Shown here: positions 9,005 through 18,132 of the stretch, piece by piece | Numbering within the stretch: position 1 is the stretch's first letter | Layout: each line of letters starts with the position of its first letter | NCBI GenBank assembly: GCA_963771435.1 | Contig: CAVYTF010000022.1 | Coordinates: forward strand, 62,001 to 126,000 | Reading direction: 5' to 3' | DNA length: 64,000 bases | Origin: CAVYTF01 sp963771435 | GTDB taxonomy: Bacteria; Bacteroidota; Bacteroidia; Chitinophagales; Chitinophagaceae | Notes under the pieces: model-generated | The model's database searches: none | Seen by the model: only the letters and a program-made list of their open reading frames with translations | Told to the model about the DNA's origin: nothing | Translations under genes and position numbers: made by a program

Positions 9005-10061
9005 CAGGCTGCTTTCTCAAACGTCTTTCAGTTTTCCTCTTTAATACAAGAAGAGTAATACTGCTTATAAAAACAAATAACAAACCAAACAATAAAAAAA
9101 ACACTATTTTATTGGAGCGTACTTTTTCCATGGGGTAATCTGCTTGATCAATTACCTGTAGCAACGGAATATTGTGTAAAAATTGATACCTTTCTAGCTC
9201 TAGATTTTTATATATTTCTGCATAAGCTGCACTATAAACTTGTATGCCAAACTCTTGTTTTTGTATTGGTGTTTGAGGAACTGCAAAAGCAGGATTGATG
9301 TTGGCATCTGTTACAACAGCCTTATTTGAAATGCTTTTATTCAAACTATCCTGCAGTGTAGCAACCCTTTGCTCTAAAACATCCAGCGTTTCCTTATTTT
9401 TTTTTGTTTTTAATTCAGTATAGAATTTTATTGTTTCTTTTACAAGCCTGTCTGTAAATACCTTTGTAAATTTTTCATCACGGCTTATAAATTTTACTTC
9501 AAAAATACTCAGGTTTTCTTCCGGCTTGGCAACCTTTATATCAGCATTTGAAATATCAAAATATGTTTCATATAAAATACTGTCCTGCGTATAACTAAGA
9601 TTATCCCTATTAAAAGGAGAAGAAGGAAAAAACATCATTGCATTGCCATCTACTTTATTTAGGCCATTTATTTTCAAGTAATGATCAATTAACGTTGTAG
9701 GCTTATTATCAAAACTATCTATGCTTAATAGTACACTTTCAATTATTCTTCTGCTTGGTAAAATTTCCATTATATTATCACCTGAAAACATACCGGAGTT
9801 AGTCCCAGGCACAGAAATTCCAAATTGGGCTGCAATTCCCGTAATACCACTACCACTGGTAGAGCTGCCCTCATCTAATGAAAACGTAAGATGGCTTTGA
9901 TATAAAGGTTTTTTTAAAAAAGCATAAACACATCCTAATACTCCTCCAATAATAAAGGCAATTATCAAGATCTTCCTTTTGCTGCGCAAATAAGAAAGCC
10001 TGGATTCTAATTTATTGATTGCTGCAATTGGATCAATGGCATCTTCTATTTTGGAACTCAT
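8994..10061 (-). CDS. Wzz-type chain-length determinant protein
   Basis: 355 residues. A short cytoplasmic N-terminus is followed by a membrane helix near residues 31-50 (ILIIAFIIGGVLGCVYAF), a large periplasmic part with coiled-coil character around residues 215-245, and a second membrane helix near residues 322-345. This is the Wzz/PCP architecture that sets polymer length. There is no C-terminal tyrosine-kinase domain. The gene follows the wza-like gene by 13 bases and overlaps the putative polymerase gene by 11 bases. Confidence 0.85.
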   Translation of the reverse strand: MSSKIEDAIDPIAAINKLESRLSYLRSKRKILIIAFIIGGVLGCVYAFLKKPLYQSHLTFSLDEGSSTSGSGITGIAAQFGISVPGTNSGMFSGDNIMEILPSRRIIESVLLSIDSFDNKPTTLIDHYLKINGLNKVDGNAMMFFPSSPFNRDNLSYTQDSILYETYFDISNADIKVAKPEENLSIFEVKFISRDEKFTKVFTDRLVKETIKFYTELKTKKNKETLDVLEQRVATLQDSLNKSISNKAVVTDANINPAFAVPQTPIQKQEFGIQVYSAAYAEIYKNLELERYQFLHNIPLLQVIDQADYPMEKVRSNKIVFFLLFGLLFVFISSITLLVLKRKTERRLRKQPDGQ

Positions 10062-10074
10062 TTTTAAATTTCGG

Positions 10075-12537
10075 TCATTTTAAATTATTAATTACCAAAA
10101 CAACAATTGAAGCAAGTGAAGCCAATGCTGTAGATATGCCTATCACTTCGGCAGTACTTAATCCTTTATCTGTCCTGTCAGGAACCCTTGGCACATATAT
10201 TTCATCGTCAGAATATATTTTCGGGTAACTTTTAAAAAATAAAAATGCTCTCACTTTGCGGGCACTTCCATTGGCTCCAAGCACAAATGATTTACGACGG
10301 ATCGCATCATTAGCAAAGCCACCCGCTTCATTTATATAATATTTCATCCTTTTGTTTTCCTGGAAAGCGAACTGGGATGGATATAACACCTCACCTCTAA
10401 CTTTTATAGCCTGGTTCTTTTTGGGAATAAATAAAAAATCTCCGTTTTCTAGGATCAGGTTGTTGGTAATAGAAGAATCTTGCATTATTTCATTAAGATT
10501 TATCCCTATCAGATCATAAGGTCTAACCGCTTCTTTTTTAAGAGAATCTGAATTTGCAGCAAAGGAAGTATCGCTTCTGAAGTTTGTGATCTTTTCAATA
10601 TTCTCAGTTCTTATTTTTGTTTCTTCGTCTATTTGATTTTGTCTTCTCAGCGAAGCTGCACTGGGGTCTGCAGTAGGTTTAAAGCCCCCGGCTCTGTTTA
10701 TAATACTGCTTATTTTTTCATCGTTTGAACTGATCACATATGCACCCGGATAGGAAACCTCACCATCCACTGTTACTGTTTTTTGCGTAAAATAATCTGG
10801 ATTGTTCCGGACAATAACCACATCATACGGATGAAGCGGGTATTGTTTATCATTTAGATCCAGGTCTTTTTCAGTATCAGCATCAATTATTTCAGCAATT
10901 TTTGAAGAACTCCCCATCTTGCTACGCTCTTTTACACGGCTCGCGATCTCAATTTTTTTAGCTGTTGCAGCTTCTGTAAAGCCCCCTGCTTCATAGATCA
11001 GGTCTTTCAAGGTCATACCATCTTTAAAATAGTATGTTTTTGGCATTCTTACCTCTCCTTGTATAATTATCGTGGCGGTATCATGCAGGTCATAAATAGA
11101 AGATATTTGTACTACATCTTCTTTTTTTAATGCAATGTCGCTTTTCGGATCATTTAACACCTGCGTTATATTAAAAGACAACAGTTCCGGAGTTAGATCT
11201 TCTTTTAACCTTGTAATAAGGCCGCGTTGTGTAAATGCATCTTCCTTTAAACCGTCTGCTTTTTCAATAAGCTGTTTTAAAGTAAGTCCGTCAGTAAGTT
11301 CAAAATAACCAGGGCGCATTACGGCCCCTTCTATATCTACACGGTTGGAATATCTGTTTAAAACTCTTCCTACAACGATCACATCACTGCTTTGCGGATG
11401 ATAAGTTGCAAAATCCTTGCTCTGTACGTCTTCTATTTTTTTCTCCTTATCTGTAACTGATGTTATTTTTACTGATGATTTATAAGCAGAATCTGTAAAG
11501 CCTCCTGCATAATCTAGCAATTGCTGCAGGCCTGTTTCAGGAAGTAATTCATAAATAGCAGGATGCTTTACTTCTCCTTCCAGCGTGGCACGCACATTAT
11601 AATAAGGAATGTGAATAACATCTCCGTCCATTAACCCCACATTGTTTATTTGATTACCCCGAAGCAAAAAATCATATAAGTCGATCTTTTTGAACACTTC
11701 ATTATTCCTGATCAATTCCACATTTCGGTAACTTCCGTTTTCATTCGGCCCTCCGCATAAATACAATGCGTTAAAAACAGTTGACAAAGACGAAACTGTA
11801 TATGTACCTGGTTTTTTTGCTTCGCCAATAATAGTTACTTGTATGCTTTTTATATCCCCCAAAGTAACCTGTACCTCTGTATTGCCTGTATTGATGGCTT
11901 TATAGATCGTAGAAGCCAGTTTATTTTTTATTTTTAAAGCGGCCTGCGACACTGTTAACCCTGAAACGAATATTGAGCCTACATTTGGAATAAAGATATT
12001 GCCTTCAGTATTTACAGTAAGTTGGTAATGCGATTCAGAAAATCCAAAAACATCTACTTTCAACTCATCGTCTGTACCTAACACATAATTTGGCGGGGTA
12101 GGTATTCTTAAATTTGGTTGAAAGGACAATGAAGCCGAAGAAAACAGTTCAGAACCGAAAATTTGTGGTTGCACATTCTCAGCCTGCAAAAGAAGGCTAT
12201 CGTCACTGTATGTTTTACGGGGCAAATATCCTGTATCAGAAATAGCTGGCTGGCCATTTTTAGGAGTAACCCTGGTGCTTTTTCCATTTAATAAAAGATT
12301 TTGAACACGGTCACGCAGTTTTTGGATCTGGTCAGCAGGCATCCCTTTAGCAGCGGCAATTTGTGCAGCCTGGTCTATAGATATATTATTTTGCTGTAGC
12401 TTATTGTAATAATAAAGTATTTCGTCATCGCTCACATTATCAATGTTTATTGAACTGATGTCCTGGTTAAACAATTGCTGTGCGATCCCCGTAAAGGAGC
12501 AGCTTAAAAACAAAAGAAAGATTATAACTTTTTTCAT
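10075..12537 (-). CDS. Polysaccharide export outer-membrane protein with multiple SLBB domains
   Basis: 820 residues. A signal peptide (MKKVIIFLLFLSCSFTGIAQQ) is followed by a helical region, a polysaccharide-export domain near residues 150-235 (VLGTDDELKVDVFG, then GNIFIPNVGSIFVSGLT), and about six SLBB units, each recognisable by a GxVxxPGxY/F-type strand and a downstream AGG. The C-terminus has a membrane helix (IGISTALASLASIVVLVI). Multi-SLBB relatives of Wza are the normal form in Bacteroidota and build the exit channel for capsule or exopolysaccharide. It is the first gene of the long minus-strand operon ending at rfbA. Confidence 0.92.
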   Translation of the reverse strand: MKKVIIFLLFLSCSFTGIAQQLFNQDISSINIDNVSDDEILYYYNKLQQNNISIDQAAQIAAAKGMPADQIQKLRDRVQNLLLNGKSTRVTPKNGQPAISDTGYLPRKTYSDDSLLLQAENVQPQIFGSELFSSASLSFQPNLRIPTPPNYVLGTDDELKVDVFGFSESHYQLTVNTEGNIFIPNVGSIFVSGLTVSQAALKIKNKLASTIYKAINTGNTEVQVTLGDIKSIQVTIIGEAKKPGTYTVSSLSTVFNALYLCGGPNENGSYRNVELIRNNEVFKKIDLYDFLLRGNQINNVGLMDGDVIHIPYYNVRATLEGEVKHPAIYELLPETGLQQLLDYAGGFTDSAYKSSVKITSVTDKEKKIEDVQSKDFATYHPQSSDVIVVGRVLNRYSNRVDIEGAVMRPGYFELTDGLTLKQLIEKADGLKEDAFTQRGLITRLKEDLTPELLSFNITQVLNDPKSDIALKKEDVVQISSIYDLHDTATIIIQGEVRMPKTYYFKDGMTLKDLIYEAGGFTEAATAKKIEIASRVKERSKMGSSSKIAEIIDADTEKDLDLNDKQYPLHPYDVVIVRNNPDYFTQKTVTVDGEVSYPGAYVISSNDEKISSIINRAGGFKPTADPSAASLRRQNQIDEETKIRTENIEKITNFRSDTSFAANSDSLKKEAVRPYDLIGINLNEIMQDSSITNNLILENGDFLFIPKKNQAIKVRGEVLYPSQFAFQENKRMKYYINEAGGFANDAIRRKSFVLGANGSARKVRAFLFFKSYPKIYSDDEIYVPRVPDRTDKGLSTAEVIGISTALASLASIVVLVINNLK

Positions 12538-12854
12538 GATAAATTTAGTGTGATAAAAAGATCTTTTCCTTATACGGCAATTCTATTTCTTAAGCAGCTT
12601 TTTGAGTATAATGAGTTTATCGGCAAAAATAATAGAGAATCCTCTATATTCATAAAATTACACGGCTTCGCCCCCTCAGTCACAGTGCAAAAAAAATATC
12701 AACCGCTAACATCCGGCTGATATAACTAATTTGTTCGCTTTTTTTTCACAACCGCACCTGTAATAAAATTGCCAAAAAGTGCGCAAATATATGGTTTTAA
12801 ACTGCTGGACAACACCTATCATTTTAAAGAAACCCCCTGCCTTATTTTTGCCAA
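12538..12854. other. Intergenic region before the polysaccharide export operon
   Basis: 317 bases without a supportable gene. It holds one good minus-strand promoter candidate (12784-12812), which would give the export operon a leader of about 240 bases. The leader is AT-rich and contains no riboswitch or strong hairpin that I can see. Confidence 0.5.
12784..12812 (-). promoter_or_regulatory. Bacteroidota-type promoter for the polysaccharide operon
   Basis: On the minus strand TTG (12812-12810), 18 bases, then TATATTTG (12791-12784). This fits the Bacteroidota sigma factor consensus TTTG / TAnnTTTG. Transcription would begin near 12778. Confidence 0.5.
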
Positions 12855-13892
12855 TTACTCTCCTGCGGCGGCTGCATTATAAATTCTTTCTATGATGTCC
12901 ACAACTTTCATCCCCTCAAGTACATTGGCAGTTATGCTGCTTCCGTTTTGAATAACATTCACCACATTGTCAAAAATATGATGATGGTTGGCGGCGGAAC
13001 CCTGGTATGCACCATAATTATTACCGGTGTTCGTTTCAGGCAATGCAGGAAGAACGTAGTTTCTGATATGGCAATATTCAATTGTGTTCATATACTGGCC
13101 ACCGATCTTAAGGCTGCCGTTCGCGCCAATAACTGTAATACTGCTTTCCATATTCCTGTCCCAAACCGCCGTAGAAAAATTAAGGCTCCCCATACCTCCG
13201 TTGAGAAATTCAAACTTGGCAGTGCCGGTGTCTTCAAATTCTACGCGGTCAATTTTTTTAAAATTATGCATCTGCGCGGTAATATTCTTTATATCACCAA
13301 AAACCCAAAACATAATATCAATAAAATGAGAGAACTGCGTAAACAAAGTGCCGCCATCCATTTTTTTACTTCCATGCCAGCTGCCTGGGGTATAATACCT
13401 TTCATCACGATTCCAGTAGCAGTTAAGCTGCACCATATAAATATCGCCCAAAATGCCCTCTTTTACTACATTTTTAAGCCATGCCGAAGGTGGCGAATAA
13501 CGGTTTTGCTTCACCACAAAAACATGCCGGTGCGCATCAAGCGATTTAAATACAATGCTTTCCGCATCCGCTTTTGAAAGCGTCATGGGTTTTTCAAGCA
13601 CCACATGTTTCTTCGCATCCAGGCACTTCAATGTCATTGCTGCATGTAGCCCGTTTGGTGTTGCAATACTCACCACATCAACCAAAGTTCCGGTTTCGCT
13701 TGTCAGCAGATCATTCAGCGTTTTGAAATATTCAACGCCTTCTAAACCATTCTTTTCCATATCAACTGCAAGCAGATCCACTACTGCAAGCAACTCAGAA
13801 AAAGTGTTTTGCCTGATCATAGCAATATGCCTTTTGCCAATATGCCCGCATCCCACCACGGCGAACCTAACCTTTTGTTTTTCCTCTTCCAT
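12855..13892 (-). CDS. Gfo/Idh/MocA oxidoreductase, WbpB/WlbA-like
   Basis: 345 residues. The NAD-binding GCGHIGKRH is at residue 14 and the family EKPM motif near residue 100. The segment KQNRYSPPSAWLK and the later GSWHGSKKMDGGTLFTQFSHFID are typical of the WbpB/WlbA branch, which oxidises C3 of UDP-GlcNAcA on the way to diacetamido-uronic acids. Its start overlaps the stop of the neighbouring N-acetyltransferase gene, the enzyme that acts two steps later. The PLP aminotransferase needed between them (WbpE/WlbC) is not in the window. The specific substrate is inferred from family resemblance and this pairing. Confidence 0.85.
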   Translation of the reverse strand: MEEEKQKVRFAVVGCGHIGKRHIAMIRQNTFSELLAVVDLLAVDMEKNGLEGVEYFKTLNDLLTSETGTLVDVVSIATPNGLHAAMTLKCLDAKKHVVLEKPMTLSKADAESIVFKSLDAHRHVFVVKQNRYSPPSAWLKNVVKEGILGDIYMVQLNCYWNRDERYYTPGSWHGSKKMDGGTLFTQFSHFIDIMFWVFGDIKNITAQMHNFKKIDRVEFEDTGTAKFEFLNGGMGSLNFSTAVWDRNMESSITVIGANGSLKIGGQYMNTIEYCHIRNYVLPALPETNTGNNYGAYQGSAANHHHIFDNVVNVIQNGSSITANVLEGMKVVDIIERIYNAAAAGE

Positions 13893-14464
13893 TATACTTT
13901 TTTAACAATATTATTCCTGCATTTGTATTGCTCTTTCGTTTCAGGGCAAACGGCTATTCCCTCTTCATTAAAATAAAGGCGATGGCCATTTTCGCTTATC
14001 CAGCCAATTTGTTTTGCAGGATTGCCAACCATAAGTGCATAAGGCAAAACATCTTTTGTAACAACAGCCCCCGCGCCTATCATAGCATAAGTACCGATCT
14101 CATTCCCGCAAACGATCGTAGCATTTGCGCCGATGCTCGCCCCTTTGCGCACTATTGTCTGTTTATATTCATTCTTACGAATTATTGCGCTGCGCGGATT
14201 GATCACATTAGTAAACACCATCGAAGGCCCCAAAAAAACATCGTCTTCGCAAACAACACCTTCATAAATAGAAACATTGTTCTGCACTTTTACATTTTTC
14301 CCCAGTATCACATGCGGGCTAATAACCACATTTTGTCCAATATTGCAGTTATCCCCAATAACACTGTTCACCATAATATGAGAAAAATGCCAGATCTTAA
14401 CTCCTTTACCGATCTCACAAGGTTCATCTACAAAAGAAGAAGGATGGACAAAATGATCGCTCAT
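13892..14464 (-). CDS. Left-handed beta-helix N-acetyltransferase, WbpD/WlbB-like
   Basis: 190 residues with hexapeptide repeats from about residue 12 to 150 (IGDNCNIGQNVVISPHVILG and similar), the LbH acyltransferase fold. The sequence FTNVINPRS near residue 83 and GAGAVVTKDV near residue 131 are typical of WbpD/WlbB, which acetylates the 3-amino group of UDP-2-acetamido-3-amino-uronic acid. It is the first gene of a two-gene unit with the oxidoreductase (stop and start share one base), 20 bases downstream of a promoter -7 box. Confidence 0.88.
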   Translation of the reverse strand: MSDHFVHPSSFVDEPCEIGKGVKIWHFSHIMVNSVIGDNCNIGQNVVISPHVILGKNVKVQNNVSIYEGVVCEDDVFLGPSMVFTNVINPRSAIIRKNEYKQTIVRKGASIGANATIVCGNEIGTYAMIGAGAVVTKDVLPYALMVGNPAKQIGWISENGHRLYFNEEGIAVCPETKEQYKCRNNIVKKV

Positions 14465-14491
14465 TAAGAATGCTTTTTAAAAACTAACGCT

Positions 14492-14499
14492 CAAATGTA
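14492..14499 (-). promoter_or_regulatory. Candidate -7 box for the N-acetyltransferase/oxidoreductase unit
   Basis: TACATTTG on the minus strand matches TAnnTTTG and lies 28 bases before the start codon. No TTG is found at the proper -33 distance, so support is partial. Confidence 0.35.
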
Positions 14500-14576
14500 T
14501 GGAATTAACCTGTATAGCTATTTTAGAACAAGACATTTACAACCAAATTTCATAGTGATCCCATACTAAAGCCGGG

Positions 14577-14626
14577 GTAATGCCCATGTAATGTCCACTC
14601 ACTCCCACTCATCCACATGCCCATGC
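14577..14626. repeat. 10/11-bp periodic repeat (CCCATGTAATGTCCACTC type)
   Basis: Related 10- to 11-base words follow each other (AATGCCCATGT, AATGTCCACTC, ACTCCCACTC). The complement is clearly related to the repeat at 28804-28866 (GAGTGGGCATTACATGG), so this is a dispersed family. It sits in the divergent gap between the polysaccharide unit and the acetyltransferase gene. Confidence 0.6.
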
Positions 14627-14743
14627 TTATAGCTTTTTTAGTCTTCATTGCTTTTTACTTTTATTAAAGTATTGAATAAATTAACCCACTTTAAGTTCTG
14701 CAACAGATTAAAATACCTACTTTTATTGATTGAATCATCGCAA

Positions 14744-15916
14744 ATGAAAGAAAGATATTACTCGCTTGATATATTCCGTGGCGCAACTGTGGCCTTTATG
14801 ATCATGGTAAACAACCAAGGCGGGCCGCCTTACACCCCCCTCGACCATGCCCCCTGGAACGGCTGCACCCCAACAGACCTTATCTTCCCCTTCTTCCTCT
14901 TTGCCGTGGGCAATGCCCTATCCTTTGTAATGCCGCGCCTGGAAACTGCCGGCACAAAGGTCTTTCTGCAAAAGGTGATCAGGCGCACCCTGCTCATATT
15001 CTTCATCGGCCTCTTCCTCAACTGGTGCCCCTTTGCAAGATGGGATGGTGATCATATAGTATTCAAAGGCTTCACCTGGGTAGCTGCTGACGGCTCGCTG
15101 GCAGGCGTACGCATAATGGGTGTACTGCAGCGTATTGCCCTATGCTACTTTTTTGCCTCGATGATCATTTATTTCTTTAAGCCGCGTGGCGCGTTCTTTA
15201 TTAGCGCGGTGTTGCTATTGGGCTATTGGGTATTATGCGCAACCCTTGGCACCCCTGGCGACCCCTACAGTTTGCAGGGCTACTTTGGCACCCATGTAGA
15301 TATGGCTGTGCTCGGCACACAGCACATGTATCACGGCGAAGGCGTTCCATTTGACCCCGAGGGATTGATGAGCACTATTTCCGCCATAACACAGGTAGTA
15401 TTCGGCTTCTTTGTTGGCCAATATATACAGCAAAAAGGGAAGAATTATGAAATGCTCAGCAATCTCTTTATTGCAGCAGGGGTGCTAATGTTTGCCGGCT
15501 ATTGCTGGGATATGCTTTTCCCCTTTAATAAAAAGACATGGACGAGCAGCTATGTAATTTATACTACTGGCTTGGCTATAATGGTGCTTTGCGTCCTCAT
15601 CTTCCTGGTCGAGTTCAAGAATAAACGCGGCACATGGAGTAAGTTCTTTGACGTGTTCGGCAAAAATCCCCTTTTCATTTTTGTACTGGCGGGTTTTCTT
15701 CCGCGTATACTTAGTTTGATACGCATCAGCAATGGGACGGATGCAAGCGGCAATGCACTTTATCTTAACCCGCTCACCTGGTTTTATGAGCATGTTTGCA
15801 AGCCAATATCAGCAGATGAACGCAATGGCTCTTTACTATACGCTATTATTATTATTATTGCCTATTGGTTTATAGCCTGGCTGCTGGATAAGCGAAAGAT
15901 CTATGTGAAAGTATAA
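14744..15916 (+). CDS. Membrane acetyltransferase, COG4299 (heparan-alpha-glucosaminide N-acetyltransferase-like)
   Basis: 390 residues from the ATG at 14744. The conserved N-terminus (MKERYYSLDIFRGATVAFMI, then LDHAPWNGCTPTDLIFPFFLF) begins here, and an upstream in-frame extension of 32 residues does not look like part of the family. About ten membrane helices follow. Bacterial COG4299 proteins are inner-membrane proteins thought to move acetyl groups onto amino sugars at the outside; the role in bacteria is not established. It converges with the nucleotidyltransferase gene, leaving only three bases between their stops. Confidence 0.85.
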   Translation: MKERYYSLDIFRGATVAFMIMVNNQGGPPYTPLDHAPWNGCTPTDLIFPFFLFAVGNALSFVMPRLETAGTKVFLQKVIRRTLLIFFIGLFLNWCPFARWDGDHIVFKGFTWVAADGSLAGVRIMGVLQRIALCYFFASMIIYFFKPRGAFFISAVLLLGYWVLCATLGTPGDPYSLQGYFGTHVDMAVLGTQHMYHGEGVPFDPEGLMSTISAITQVVFGFFVGQYIQQKGKNYEMLSNLFIAAGVLMFAGYCWDMLFPFNKKTWTSSYVIYTTGLAIMVLCVLIFLVEFKNKRGTWSKFFDVFGKNPLFIFVLAGFLPRILSLIRISNGTDASGNALYLNPLTWFYEHVCKPISADERNGSLLYAIIIIIAYWFIAWLLDKRKIYVKV

Positions 15917-15919
15917 AGA

Positions 15920-16639
15920 TCATGTAAACATTTCTGCTGCTTTCAAAAGGCTTTCGGGCTTGCCAACATCAATAAATTTTGATCTGGAATGGTCGAAACT
16001 CTTGATAGTATTATCTTCCATCAGATCGAGGTAAGCATCAACAATAGAGAATTTCCCCTGCTGGTGCATCAAAGAAAATATGTTTGAGTTAATAACATGA
16101 ATGCCGCTGAATGCTTTAGGCAGCAAATTTTCCTTAGAAATATTGCCAGGTTTTTCTTCTCCTGTCTTTATATTCCTCCATCCGGATAGATCATCTTTTT
16201 CATCAAACAAAAAATAACGGGAAGTAGTTCTATCAGTAACAGCAAGTGTTGCAAGCGGTTTTTCCTTTAGGTGAAAGGCGATCATTTTATGGAGATCCAA
16301 ATCGGTAAGAACATCCACATTCATCAGCACAAAGTTTTCTTCTTTGGATAAGTACCTTCCAGCATGTTTCAATCCTCCGCCGGTATCAAGTATCTCATCT
16401 GTTTCATCTGAAATGCTGATGTTACTGTTCCATCCATTATTTGTTTTAATGGCGTCAATAATTTGTTCTGCAAAATGATGCACGTTAACGATCACGTCTT
16501 TTATTCCAAAGCTTTGCAGGTATTCAACATTCCGTTGCAGCAAAGTTTTATTGTTTACAACTGCCAATGCTTTAGGATGCTTATCAGTAAAAGGTTTCAA
16601 CCTCGTACCAAAACCAGCGGCAAATATCATTGCTTTCAT
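15920..16639 (-). CDS. Sugar-1-phosphate nucleotidyltransferase, MurU-like
   Basis: 239 residues, a complete short nucleotidyltransferase. The N-terminus has AAGFGTRLKPFTDKHPKAL, the nucleotide-binding signature, and MNVDVLTDLD near residue 102 carries the metal-binding aspartates. The C-terminus has FIDVGKPESL, common in MurU and mannose-1-phosphate guanylyltransferases. MurU couples UTP to MurNAc-1-phosphate made by the anomeric kinase AmgK; here the next gene upstream encodes an AmgK-like kinase, so a peptidoglycan-recycling role is likely by context. A GDP-mannose role cannot be excluded. Confidence 0.82.
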   Translation of the reverse strand: MKAMIFAAGFGTRLKPFTDKHPKALAVVNNKTLLQRNVEYLQSFGIKDVIVNVHHFAEQIIDAIKTNNGWNSNISISDETDEILDTGGGLKHAGRYLSKEENFVLMNVDVLTDLDLHKMIAFHLKEKPLATLAVTDRTTSRYFLFDEKDDLSGWRNIKTGEEKPGNISKENLLPKAFSGIHVINSNIFSLMHQQGKFSIVDAYLDLMEDNTIKSFDHSRSKFIDVGKPESLLKAAEMFT

Positions 16640-16671
16640 AATGGAGAGTAATTATAGAGTATCATTTTCCA

Positions 16672-18132
16672 TTATAGATTATCAATTGTATTTACCCAGT
16701 TTTCCTCATTCAAATGTTTCAGTTGCACTTTCACTTTATATTTATTTCTTAAATGCCTTGCTGCTTGTGAGGCAGCATAGACACTGCGATGCTGTCCTCC
16801 GGTGCAGCCGAAGTTGATCATTAAATGTCCAAACCCTCTTTTCAAATAATCATCAATTGAAATATCAACAATATCAAAAACACTGTTTAAAAACTCATTC
16901 ATCCTTGTTTGCTGCTCAAGAAAATCAATAACAGGTTTATCATTTCCTGATAAGTATTTATATGCTTCAAACCTGCCGGGGTTCAATATGCCGCGGCAAT
17001 CAAACACAAATCCACCTCCATTACCACTTTCATCTGCGGGTATATTTTTTTTGTAAGAAAAGCTATTTACCTGCACCACCAGTTTCGTTTGTTCATTTGC
17101 CTGCGGCGATTGAAAACGAGCGATCATTTCTTCCTGCAGCATGATCTTCAACACACGCTCAAACTCAGGAGCAGCAATGGAAAGAGAATTTGTTTGAAAA
17201 AATATTTGCAGGTTCTTTAGCGCCAGCGGAATGCTTGATAAAAAATGAGCCTTTCGTTCAAAGAGGCCACGAAATCCATACGCGCCAAGCACCTGTAGCA
17301 AACGTACCAGCACATATCCTTTATATTGGTTGATAAAAAGTTCCTTGTCAACGGGCTCTTTCAAAAGTGGATCAAGTTGATCCATATAATAGTTAAGCAA
17401 ACTGTTTTTCCACTCCTCGCTCAGTTCCGCTCTTGCCTGCCACAGCAGAGATGCCACATCATATTGCAATGCACCGGCCATTCCTCCCTGGTAGTCTATA
17501 AAATGAACTTCATTTTGTTCGTCCACCAGGATATTACGGCTTTGAAAATCCCTGAACATGAAATATTTATGCGATGTTTCAGAAAGATAAATGCTCAATA
17601 ATTCAAAGTCATTCAACATGGCCTGCTTATCATAAGGCAGTTTGAGTGTGTCAAGAAAATAATACTTAAAATAAAGCAGGTCGCTGAAAATGGCTTGTCG
17701 CCCAAATTCTTTTGCCGTTAAGCAATGATCATAATTCAGTTGTTCATCTCCCAATATATGCATCCTCGCCAGTTGCTTCAGGCTTTTTTTAAATAAGCCA
17801 AAAACCTCTTCCGTATGCCCCAATTGTTCCAGTTTATCAAGCAGGGAAGTATTGCCAAGATCCTGTTGCAGGTAAATGCTTTTGTCTTCATTCAGCGCAA
17901 AAATTTCCGGAACAGGCAGCCCTTTTGAAATAAAATGGTCAGTAAAATAGAGAAACGTTTCGTTTTCCTTTAGGTTCAAATTATAGGTAGCAATAAAAGT
18001 TTCGCCTTTAGAATAAACCCTGAAATAAATCCGCTCGCTTCCGCTTTGCGGTAGTTTTTCGATTCTTTCAGGCCGTCTTTTTTTTAAGGAAAAAAATAAG
18101 CAGTTTATATTTTCTACAATTTCAGTCGTCAT
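16672..18132 (-). CDS. AmgK-like sugar kinase fused to a RapZ C-terminal domain
   Basis: 486 residues. Residues 1 to about 330 are an aminoglycoside-phosphotransferase fold kinase: FRDFQSRNILV (Brenner-type catalytic loop with Asp) near residue 198 and FIDYQGG (metal-binding Asp) near residue 216, close to the anomeric kinase AmgK. Residues 350-486 match the RapZ C-terminal domain, with FDCRGILNPGR and GCTGGQHRSV. In E. coli that part of RapZ binds glucosamine-6-phosphate; here the nucleotide-binding half of RapZ is replaced by the kinase. The order in transcription is greA, HIT, this gene, nucleotidyltransferase. The HIT gene overlaps its start by ATGA. Confidence 0.88.
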   Translation of the reverse strand: MTTEIVENINCLFFSLKKRRPERIEKLPQSGSERIYFRVYSKGETFIATYNLNLKENETFLYFTDHFISKGLPVPEIFALNEDKSIYLQQDLGNTSLLDKLEQLGHTEEVFGLFKKSLKQLARMHILGDEQLNYDHCLTAKEFGRQAIFSDLLYFKYYFLDTLKLPYDKQAMLNDFELLSIYLSETSHKYFMFRDFQSRNILVDEQNEVHFIDYQGGMAGALQYDVASLLWQARAELSEEWKNSLLNYYMDQLDPLLKEPVDKELFINQYKGYVLVRLLQVLGAYGFRGLFERKAHFLSSIPLALKNLQIFFQTNSLSIAAPEFERVLKIMLQEEMIARFQSPQANEQTKLVVQVNSFSYKKNIPADESGNGGGFVFDCRGILNPGRFEAYKYLSGNDKPVIDFLEQQTRMNEFLNSVFDIVDISIDDYLKRGFGHLMINFGCTGGQHRSVYAASQAARHLRNKYKVKVQLKHLNEENWVNTIDNL

